This document shows, piece after piece, positions 1 through 8,300 of a stretch of 64,000 bases of DNA. The translations under genes and the position numbers were made by a program. This DNA is from Pseudoalteromonas aurantia (GTDB lineage: Bacteria > Pseudomonadota > Gammaproteobacteria > Enterobacterales > Alteromonadaceae). Every line of letters starts with the position of its first letter. The first letter of the stretch is position 1. The notes under the pieces were generated by a model, which saw nothing but the letters and a program-made list of their open reading frames with translations, did not search any database and was not told where the DNA came from. The stretch spans positions 29,330-93,329 of the forward strand of contig NZ_PNBY01000019.1 in NCBI RefSeq assembly GCF_005886875.1. The letters run 5' to 3'.

Positions 1-326
1 CGGTGTCTAATGGTCCAGAAGTAAACCCTTTCCCGTCAGCTTCAGCATGGGGCTACCGCCTGATAGCAAAGGGCGATTACAACAATTTATTTGCAGGGGT
101 TAACTTCTCTCCAAGAATTGTTTTCTCGCATGATGTAAATGGTATTACTCCTGATCCAATGTTTTTGTTTGTAGAAGATCGTAAGTCACTGGGTGTGACT
201 ATGAACTTCAACTATCAAAATGCATGGTCATTCGATTTTGGTTACAACACGTTCTGGGGTGGTGGCGCAACCAACACATTTGCAGACCGTGATTTTGTAT
301 CTTTCAATATTAAGTATTCAATTTAA
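1..326 (+). CDS. DUF1302 family outer-membrane protein, C-terminal fragment
   Basis: Only the last ~108 codons are in the window; the reading frame is open to base 1, so the true start lies upstream. The visible tail is made of alternating aromatic and polar strands and ends in FNIKYSI, with a terminal aliphatic residue rather than the usual terminal Phe. That is compatible with the end of a beta-barrel. The DUF1302 call rests on this barrel-like tail and on the DUF1329 gene 11 bp downstream, a pairing common in gammaproteobacteria. DUF1302 proteins are predicted outer-membrane proteins of unknown function. Co-transcription with the three genes downstream is likely. Confidence 0.7.
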   Translation, partial: VSNGPEVNPFPSASAWGYRLIAKGDYNNLFAGVNFSPRIVFSHDVNGITPDPMFLFVEDRKSLGVTMNFNYQNAWSFDFGYNTFWGGGATNTFADRDFVSFNIKYSI

Positions 327-337
327 GGGCTTTCAGT

Positions 338-1705
338 ATGTTTAGAAAACCTACATTTATCGCCGCTACAATAATAGCAATGCTTTCAGCACCAAGTGCG
401 ATGGCAAAAATGTCGGCAGAAGAAGTAGCACGTTTAGGCACAGATCTGACACCAATTGGTGCGCAAAAAGCAGGGAATGCTGATGGCTCTATCCCAGCTT
501 GGTCTGGTGGGATAACGACACCCCCAGCGAACTATAAGCCAGGAATGCATCATCCTGATCCGTTTGCAGATGACAAAGTTTTATTTACGATTGATAAGTC
601 AAATTTAGATAAGTACAAGTCATCACTGAGCCCGGGTCAGGTTTCGCTTTTCGAGACTTACCCTGACACGTTTAAAATGAATGTGTATGAAACACGTCGA
701 ACGGCTGCTTATCCGCAATTTGTTTATGACGCAACTAAAAAGTATGCATCTACCGCTGAGCTGATTGAAGGTGGTAACGGTATTAAAAATACTGCTATTG
801 GGATCCCGTTTCCGGTGCCAAAAAATGGACTTGAAGCAATCTGGAATCACTTATTAAGATATCGTGGCTTGTCTATCGCACGTTTTGGTGGGCAGGCGAT
901 GCCAACAGAGTCTGGTTCTTATAACGTTATTGGATTTGATGAAAAGTTATTGGTTAAATACTCTGATCCAAGCGCAACACCAGGTGAGCTTAGAGAATCT
1001 AATGTATTATTTAAGTTCAAGCAAAAAGTAACACAACCGGCTAGATTGGCAGGCACGGCTTTACTTGTACATGAAACGATGGACCAAATTTTGACACCAC
1101 GTCAAGCTTGGACCTATAACACAGGCCAGCGTCGAGTTCGCCGCGCGCCAAACGTTGCTTATGATGCACCAGGAACAGCATCAGATAGCCTACGCACGAC
1201 TGATGATTTTGATATGTTTAATGGTTCCCCAAACCGTTATAATTGGACATTGAAAGGTAAGCAAGAACTGTACATTCCATATAATAGTTATAAGTTGCAT
1301 AGTGATAAGCTAAAGTATGAAAACATTCTTATGGCCGGTCATGTTAATCCTGAACACGTACGTTATGAAAAGCACCGTGTATGGGTGGTTGAAGCCGACT
1401 TAAAAGATGGGACGCGTCATATTTATAAAAAGCGAGTCTTCTACATCGATGAGGACAGCTGGCAAATTCATGTTGCTGATCTTTATGACAACCGAGATCA
1501 AATGTACCGAGTTGCTATGGCACATGGTTTAAACTACTACGACGTACCTACACATTGGAGCACATTAGATGTGTATCATGATCTTAATTCTCGTCGTTAC
1601 CTAGCAATAGGGCTAGATAATGAAGAGAAAATGTATGACTTCAGCAAGTCGTTCCAAGATAATGAGTTTACACAAAGCGCATTACGTCGCGAAGGTAAGC
1701 GTTAA
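338..1705 (+). CDS. DUF1329 domain protein (LolA/LolB-like fold family), secreted
   Basis: The 455-residue product starts with a Sec signal peptide (MFRKP n-region, hydrophobic core, cleavage near AMA-K at residues 22-24). It then reads as a typical DUF1329 protein, with an early PAWSGG segment, an internal WTYNTGQRRVRRAP segment and a late EDSWQIHVADLYDNRDQ segment. DUF1329 is often described as related to outer-membrane lipoprotein-sorting proteins, but its cargo is unknown. The length is normal for the family. It lies 11 bp after the DUF1302 gene and upstream of a Ycf48-like protein and an MMPL transporter, which suggests a periplasmic or outer-membrane carrier role in one envelope system. 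That role is inferred. Confidence 0.88.
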   Translation: MFRKPTFIAATIIAMLSAPSAMAKMSAEEVARLGTDLTPIGAQKAGNADGSIPAWSGGITTPPANYKPGMHHPDPFADDKVLFTIDKSNLDKYKSSLSPGQVSLFETYPDTFKMNVYETRRTAAYPQFVYDATKKYASTAELIEGGNGIKNTAIGIPFPVPKNGLEAIWNHLLRYRGLSIARFGGQAMPTESGSYNVIGFDEKLLVKYSDPSATPGELRESNVLFKFKQKVTQPARLAGTALLVHETMDQILTPRQAWTYNTGQRRVRRAPNVAYDAPGTASDSLRTTDDFDMFNGSPNRYNWTLKGKQELYIPYNSYKLHSDKLKYENILMAGHVNPEHVRYEKHRVWVVEADLKDGTRHIYKKRVFYIDEDSWQIHVADLYDNRDQMYRVAMAHGLNYYDVPTHWSTLDVYHDLNSRRYLAIGLDNEEKMYDFSKSFQDNEFTQSALRREGKR

Positions 1706-1725
1706 TATAGCGTTACTTCCATTTT

Positions 1726-1749
1726 GCCAATAGCCATTGGGCTATTGGC
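1726..1749 (+). terminator. Hairpin after DUF1329 gene
   Basis: Perfect 10-bp arms GCCAATAGCC and GGCTATTGGC flank an ATTG loop and are followed by ATTT. The U-tract is weak, so it may only attenuate transcription into the two genes downstream or stabilise the upstream mRNA. Confidence 0.5.
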
Positions 1750-1802
1750 ATTTCATATCTAGGCGAACTCTCGCCGTTCATATAGCATTTTGAGTAGTCA
1801 GC

Positions 1803-2798
1803 ATGATTAAAAAAACCATTGCTAGTATATTTATGCTGTTTGTAATTTCTGCAAATAGTTATGCCGTGCCACAGGCCGCACTTCAAGTACAATCTCCTGA
1901 TAAAACCTTATTTACTGATATTACATACAATGGGTCTAGTTTAATTGCTGTAGGCAAACATGGCGCGATTGTAACAAGTTCGGACGGTAAAGCATGGCAG
2001 CAATCAAGTGTGCCAGTGCAAGTATTGTTGACGGCAGTTACCTCATTAAGTGCAAAATTGTCGTGGGCATGTGGCCATGATGGCACTATTTTATTTAGTG
2101 ACAATGACGGACGAAACTGGGAAGTTCAACAGTACGATCCTGATTTGGGTAAGCCGTGCTTAGACATCGAATTTAAAGACGCAAAGAATGGCTTTGCCAT
2201 TGGTGCATATGGCATGTTTTATAGCACACATGATGGTGGTAAAACCTGGCAAAAAAAGTTTATTAATGAATTTTTACACCCAGATGACAAAAAATATTTG
2301 ACGCAATTAAAAGAAGAAGATATTGCCGCTTACGAAGAAGAAACCCAGTTTATCCTGCCACATTTTAATCGACTCTTACTGTTAGAAGGCAAGCAGGTTT
2401 TAGTTGGTGAAATGGGGCTTGTTGCGTTCAGCGAGGATAATGGTAAATCATGGCAGAGGCTAGAGAAGTTTTACCCAGGGTCATTTTTTACGGTTGCTCA
2501 GCATGCAGGTGACCAGCTTATTGTTGCAGGATTAAGAGGGAACGCCTTTGTAGCTGATATTGATACGCTCGATTTCCAATCATTAAAGATTGACACAACA
2601 GCGACGATTAATTCTATTGTGCATGTAGGAAAAAATGCTTACTTGTTAGCCAATAGTGGTTTTATTTTCAAATATGGTACTCAAGTAACGCAATCGCAAC
2701 TTGAGAGTAGCTACTCTGTAATGGCTGCGGTAAAGCTTAATGATAAGTTATTCATGGCAACAGAGAAAGGATTAGTAGCTTGGGAGGTAGGGCAGTAA
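1803..2798 (+). CDS. Ycf48/Hcf136-like beta-propeller protein, secreted
   Basis: 331 residues with a signal peptide (MIKKTIASIFMLFVISANSYA). The mature part contains about seven repeats of the pattern G-x-x-G-x-I/L-x-x-S-x-D-x-G-x-x-W, for example GKHGAIVTSSDGKAW, GHDGTILFSDNDGRNW and GEMGLVAFSEDNGKSW. These are BNR/Ycf48-type propeller blades. Ycf48 itself assists photosystem II assembly. Bacterial relatives outside phototrophs occur beside RND/MMPL transporters and DUF1302/DUF1329 genes, where their role is unknown. The stop codon overlaps the next start (TAATG), so translational coupling with the transporter is likely. A periplasmic scaffold or accessory role is inferred. Confidence 0.82.
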   Translation: MIKKTIASIFMLFVISANSYAVPQAALQVQSPDKTLFTDITYNGSSLIAVGKHGAIVTSSDGKAWQQSSVPVQVLLTAVTSLSAKLSWACGHDGTILFSDNDGRNWEVQQYDPDLGKPCLDIEFKDAKNGFAIGAYGMFYSTHDGGKTWQKKFINEFLHPDDKKYLTQLKEEDIAAYEEETQFILPHFNRLLLLEGKQVLVGEMGLVAFSEDNGKSWQRLEKFYPGSFFTVAQHAGDQLIVAGLRGNAFVADIDTLDFQSLKIDTTATINSIVHVGKNAYLLANSGFIFKYGTQVTQSQLESSYSVMAAVKLNDKLFMATEKGLVAWEVGQ

Positions 2799-5128
2799 TG
2801 CAAGCTATATTAAACAAACTTGAATATATGGTCTTTCGACATAGATTAGTAGTGGTTGTATTGTTTAGCTTACTTACGGCTGCGCTTGGCTACAAAGCAA
2901 CTCAAATTCAACTTGATGCTTCATTTAACAAAAATATTCCACTACAGCATGAATATATGCAGCTGTATTTAAAACATGAAAAACAGTTTGGTGGTGCTAA
3001 TAGTATTTTACTTTCTGTCTGTGATAAAAGTGGCGATATTTTTAATGCTGATTTTTTCGCCCAGCTTAAAGCGGTGCATGATCAGCTTTATTTTATCTCA
3101 GGTGTTAATCGACCACTAGTGAATTCTATATTTTCACCAAGTGCACGCTTTGTCGAGGTTGTAGAAGATGGCTTTGCGGGGGGGCCTATAATTCCTGCCA
3201 ATTTCTCGCCAACAGAGCAGGGTTTAGCGACCGTAAAGCAAAATATTGAAAAAGCGAATGTCGTGGGCAGAATGATTGCCAGTGATTATAGCTGCGCAAT
3301 GGTGTCGGCTCAATTAATGGAAATTGATCCGCAAACGCAACAAAAGTTAGATACATTGGCGTTTGCCGAAAAGCTAGAAGCTGAGATCAGAAAGCCACTG
3401 AGCACTGAGTCTGTATCTATACATATCATTGGCTTTGCAAAAATGGCAGGTGATATTGCTGATGGCGCAAAAGGGGTGGTGTTATTTTTTGCATTAGCCA
3501 TCGCTTTTACTTTCATCATGGTTTGGTTGTTCTGTAAGAGCTTTAATTTAACCCTGTTACCAATAGCCTGCTCATTTATTGCTGTTGTGTGGCAGCTAGG
3601 GTTGCTGTCTGCATTGGGGTTTGGCCTTGACCCTATGTCTATTCTTGTGCCATTTCTGGTGTTCGCAATTGGCGTGAGTCATGGTGTACAGATGATAAAT
3701 GCAATTGGTAAAAAGGTTGCTGAGGGCGTTTCAAGTAAGGTAGCTGCTCAAGCAAGTTTTAAGGCTTTGTTGATCCCTGGAGGGATCGCATTGCTTTCGG
3801 ATACAGTCGGTTTTTTGACTTTGTTAGCCATTGATATAGGTATTATTCGCGAATTAGCTATTACCGCGAGCTTAGGTGTTGCGGTTATTATATTTACTAA
3901 TTTGGTGTTACTCCCCATTTTGGCTTCGTACTTCGATTCAAGCAAAATAAAGCGGGTAGATGATGATAGTAGTCTGTCTAATAACGCATTTACCCTAGTG
4001 CGAGAATGTTTAGTAAAGGCGACAGATAAAAAGTGGGCACGAGTTATATTGTTTGTGTCAGCTATTTTATTTGCGTTTGGCTATTGGCAATCTCAGAGTA
4101 TGCGTATTGGAGATTTACATGCTGGTGCACCTGCGCTTCATCAAGACGCACAATATAACCAAGATACATTTTTAATTTCTGATCGGTATGCCATTTCGTC
4201 AGATATTTTAAAGGTTATAGTAGAGGCTTATCCTGCAGCGTGTACTGAATATGACACCATGGAGCGTATTAGTCGTTTTCAGTGGCGGGTAGAGAACTTA
4301 GCTGGCGTTCAATCAGCGGTATCACTGTCTTCTGTGGCACAAGCAGTGAATACAGGTTACAACGAAGGTAATTTAAAGTGGCAGACACTGCCTAGAAATA
4401 GCGCGTCTTTGGTGCAAGCTACATCTCGCGTTGAGACCAGCACCGGTTTATTAAACGGTGACTGCTCTGTGATGCCAGTGATCATCTTCATGCAAGACCA
4501 TAGAGCAGAGACAATTGATCATGTAATCTCAAACATAAAGTTGTTTGCTCAGGAAGAGGGCACAGATAAGGTTGCTTTTAAGCTGGCATCAGGGCCAATC
4601 GGTGTCATGGCTGCGACCAATGAGTCGGTTTCTGCGGCTCAGTTACCTATGATGATTTATGTTTATGGTGCGGTCATTATTTTATGTTTGGTCAGTTTTA
4701 GAAGCGTTAAAGCCACTATTGCTGTGGTATTACCACTTTATATCGTGTCGACATTAGCACAGGCACTGATGGTTAAACTGGAGATTGGACTGACTGTGTC
4801 TACACTTCCGGTTATTGCTCTGGGGGTGGGTATCGGCGTTGATTATGGTATTTATATATTGTCGTCGATGATGGGTCAATTAAAGCAAGGTGTGCCATTA
4901 ACGGCAGCGTATCGAAACGCATTAGCTGAGCGAGGCAGTGCAGTTTTATTCACAGGAATTACACTAGCAATTGGTGTGAGTACCTGGATATTCTCCGCGC
5001 TGAAGTTTCAAGTTGATATGGGCATATTATTAACCTTTATGTTTTTAGTTAATATGCTGGGTGCAGTACTGTTATTACCGGCTATTGGGACACTATTGTG
5101 GACCGACCAGAAAAAAAACTGTGAATAA
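2798..5128 (+). CDS. MMPL/RND-family transporter
   Basis: The ATG at 2798 overlaps the upstream stop by one base and sits 10 bases after GGGAGG; a longer in-frame start at 2780 is less likely. The product is about 776 residues with RND architecture. One N-terminal membrane helix (VVVVLFSLLTAALGY) is followed by a periplasmic domain, a five-helix bundle at about residues 225-385, a second first-helix and periplasmic domain, and a final bundle with the typical GVGIGVDYGIYIL segment. MMPL proteins use the proton gradient to export lipids or other hydrophobic molecules. It closes the putative DUF1302-DUF1329-Ycf48 operon and is probably its energy-coupled inner-membrane pump. The substrate is unknown. 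Confidence 0.87.
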   Translation: MQAILNKLEYMVFRHRLVVVVLFSLLTAALGYKATQIQLDASFNKNIPLQHEYMQLYLKHEKQFGGANSILLSVCDKSGDIFNADFFAQLKAVHDQLYFISGVNRPLVNSIFSPSARFVEVVEDGFAGGPIIPANFSPTEQGLATVKQNIEKANVVGRMIASDYSCAMVSAQLMEIDPQTQQKLDTLAFAEKLEAEIRKPLSTESVSIHIIGFAKMAGDIADGAKGVVLFFALAIAFTFIMVWLFCKSFNLTLLPIACSFIAVVWQLGLLSALGFGLDPMSILVPFLVFAIGVSHGVQMINAIGKKVAEGVSSKVAAQASFKALLIPGGIALLSDTVGFLTLLAIDIGIIRELAITASLGVAVIIFTNLVLLPILASYFDSSKIKRVDDDSSLSNNAFTLVRECLVKATDKKWARVILFVSAILFAFGYWQSQSMRIGDLHAGAPALHQDAQYNQDTFLISDRYAISSDILKVIVEAYPAACTEYDTMERISRFQWRVENLAGVQSAVSLSSVAQAVNTGYNEGNLKWQTLPRNSASLVQATSRVETSTGLLNGDCSVMPVIIFMQDHRAETIDHVISNIKLFAQEEGTDKVAFKLASGPIGVMAATNESVSAAQLPMMIYVYGAVIILCLVSFRSVKATIAVVLPLYIVSTLAQALMVKLEIGLTVSTLPVIALGVGIGVDYGIYILSSMMGQLKQGVPLTAAYRNALAERGSAVLFTGITLAIGVSTWIFSALKFQVDMGILLTFMFLVNMLGAVLLLPAIGTLLWTDQKKNCE

Positions 5129-5138
5129 TTGTGCTTCA

Positions 5139-5160
5139 AAATGGCCATGATTGGCCATTT
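5139..5160 (+). terminator. Hairpin after MMPL gene
   Basis: Perfect 9-bp arms AAATGGCCA and TGGCCATTT flank a TGAT loop 10 bp after the stop codon and are followed by AT-rich sequence without a long T-run. This is a plausible terminator for the upstream operon. Confidence 0.55.
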
Positions 5161-5258
5161 ATATCTATATTTTGTGAATAGATGAGCAAATAGCTGAAAA
5201 GGCTCAAATGTTTTCATCGAAAAAGCTGTTTATTAGCGTCAGAAAGGTTAAAATTCAT

Positions 5259-5287
5259 TTGACTCCACGCTAATAAATGGCTGTACA
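5259..5287 (+). promoter_or_regulatory. Weak candidate promoter for NAD-GDH gene
   Basis: TTGACT at 5259 is a good -35 match. The hexamer at 17-bp spacing (TGTACA) is a poor -10, and TACAAA at 19 bp is an alternative. No other clear promoter was seen in the 5161-5330 gap. Confidence 0.25.
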
Positions 5288-5330
5288 AATAATCTACCGT
5301 TCAAAGGTGGTATAGATTAAGGAACACATA

Positions 5331-8300
5331 ATGACACAAAATGAAGGTTCAGCATCGGTTATTCTTGATAACGTCTGTAAGTTGATTCATAAGAAAGTTC
5401 ATGCCGAAAAAGTGTCACTCGTTGAAACATTCGCCAAAGCCTTGTACAGCAATATGTCTAAAGAGGATTTGGCCAATCGTAACGACAGTGACCTATATGG
5501 TGCCGCTCTTAGTCTTTGGAACTCTCTAGAACAAAACACTTCGGATGATGCTGTCATTCGTGTTTTTAATCCAGAAGTCGCGAAGGATGGATGGCAATCT
5601 TCACACACGATTGTTGAGATCATAGCTAAAGACATGCCTTTCTTGGTTGATTCAGTTCGCATGGCATTAAGCCGCGAAAATATAGCATCTCACCTGTTAC
5701 TCCATTGCCCTTTGAAAATAAAGCGCAGTGACAATGGGCAAATCAGCGACCTGACGAACTTAAAAACAGAACAAGAACTTACTTCGACAAAAACCGTTTT
5801 CTTCATTGAAATTGACCGTCAAACGGATGAAGCAATCATAGCATCTTTCAAAACAGAGCTAGAGTCGGTATTAAAAGATGTTTCGGTTGCTGTTACGGAT
5901 TGGATGGCAATTCGAGAAAGGCTGGTTTCGGTCAGTAACGAGTTACCCTCAAGAGATTCAGAGTGTAGCAAAGCTGAAATTAATGAGACGGTTGAGTTTC
6001 TCGATTGGTTAGTGCGCGATAATTTTACCTTTATGGGTTATCGCCAGTATGATTTATGCCCAGTGCAAGGGGATCATGAATTAAAAGCAGTTTCGGGAAC
6101 TAGTCTTGGCCTGATGAAAAACTCGTCATCAGAAGGCAGTCGTCTTTTGTCGGAATTACCAGAAGTAGCGCGTAAAGAAGCGCGTAGTAAAAATTTACTG
6201 ATTTTGACTAAAACCAATTCATTATCACGTGTCCATCGGCCTGCCTATGTTGATTATGTAGGTATTAAACGATTTGATGATAAAGGTAATGTTATTGGTG
6301 AAGATCGCTTCATTGGTTTGTTCTCATCAAGCTTCTATAATAACAGTGCAGCAGACGTGCCCGTTTTAAGGTCAAAGATTAACCGCATAATGCAAATGTG
6401 TGATTTTGCTCAAGGTACTCACGCATACAAAGCCGTTTTGAATATTCTAGAAACATATCCTCGTGATGAGCTCGTGCAGGCTCGTGAAGCAGAATTGCTT
6501 GAAGTCGCGATGGGAGTGTTACAAATTCAAGAACGCGATATGTGTCGTTTATTTGTTCGAAAAGACATATATGGTCGTTTCTTATCGTGCATGGTGTATG
6601 TTCCTCGTGAGCGTTATAACACCGCACTTCGTCGTGAAACTCAGCAACTTTTAGCAAATGCGTTTCAGTCTTCTGAAAAGGTAGAGTTCACAACTTATTT
6701 CTCCGAGTCTACGCTTGCACGAACGCATTACACCGTGCGCGTAGCTGACAACAACATTGAATATAACGTGAAAGACATCGAAAACAACTTGGTTGAAGCC
6801 GCTCGTACGTGGGAAGACAAACTACAAGGTGCACTGCTCGAAAGCGCCGGTGAGTCTAGAGGTAATGAATTAAACCGTAAATATGCGAGTGCATTCCCAC
6901 ACGCTTATAAAGATCAAGTATTACCAAGTGCCGCGGTAGTCGATATTGAAAAGCTTGAGCAATTAGATGATGAGCAAAAGCTTGAAATGCTATTTTATCG
7001 TCCACAAGAAGAAGCAAACTCACAAATTGTACGTTTAAGCTTATTCCATAAAGATGAGCCAATTCATCTTTCTGATGTTATGCCAATGCTTGAAAACTTT
7101 GGTTTACGCGTTATCGGTGAAACACCGTATGCGGTTAAAACCAATGATGGTCGAGTTAACTGGATCATGGATTTCTCAATGTTGTTGGACAGTAAAGGTG
7201 TTGCTGATTTTGATAAAGTATCAGCACGCTTCAGAGCTGCACTAACTAACGTATGGAATAACACCTTAGAAAACGATGGTTTTAACCGCTTAGTTCTATT
7301 AGGGGGCTTAACCGGCCGAGAAGCATCTATTTTGAGAGCCTATGCAAAGTACATGCGTCAAATTGGTGTGACATTCTCACAAACTTACATTGAAAGCACA
7401 TTTGATAATTACCCAAATATTGCGGCAAAGATTGTTGAGCTGTTCACGAAAAAGTTCACTCCAGTAAAACCAGCATCAGAGAAAACACTAGATAAGCTTA
7501 TTTCGGGCATTTACGAAGAGCTTGAAAATGTTGCAAACCTAGATGATGACAGAATCATTCGCTTGTATGTTGATATGATCAATGCCACTTTACGTACTAA
7601 CTTTTTCCAAAAAGAAGCGAGCGGCGATAATAAGTCGTATGTCTCATTTAAGATCAAATCAAGTGGCATTCCTGATATGCCATTACCACTTCCGGCATTT
7701 GAGATCTTTGTTTATTCGCCTCGTGTTGAAGGTGTACATTTACGTGGCGGTAAAGTTGCTCGCGGTGGCCTGCGTTGGTCTGACCGTCGTGAAGATTTCC
7801 GCACTGAAGTACTCGGCTTAGTTAAAGCACAGCAAGTGAAAAATACGGTGATCGTACCTGTCGGCTCAAAAGGTGGTTTTGTATGTAAGCAACTACCAAG
7901 TGAGCGAGAAGCTTTCTTCAAAGAAGGTCAAGCTTGTTATAAAATCTTCATACGTGGTTTGTTGGATATCACAGATAACATTATTCATGGTGATATTGTG
8001 CCACCGATTGATGTGGTTCGTCATGATGAAGATGACCCATACTTGGTGGTTGCGGCAGATAAAGGCACAGCCACATTCTCTGATATCGCTAATGGCATCG
8101 CAGATGATTATAACTTCTGGTTAGGAGATGCGTTTGCATCTGGTGGTTCAATTGGTTATGACCATAAAAAAATGGGTATTACAGCAAAAGGTGCGTGGGA
8201 GTCTGTAAAGCGTCACTTCCGTGAAATGGGGATTGATTGTCAAACAACTGATTTCACAGCAGTAGCCATTGGTGACATGGCGGGCGACGTATTTGGTAAT

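Noticed and set aside
5399..5662. Long antisense open frames across the NAD-GDH, sucA, pykA and other genes
   Set aside because: They mirror well-supported genes, have no ribosome binding sites and give low-complexity products.
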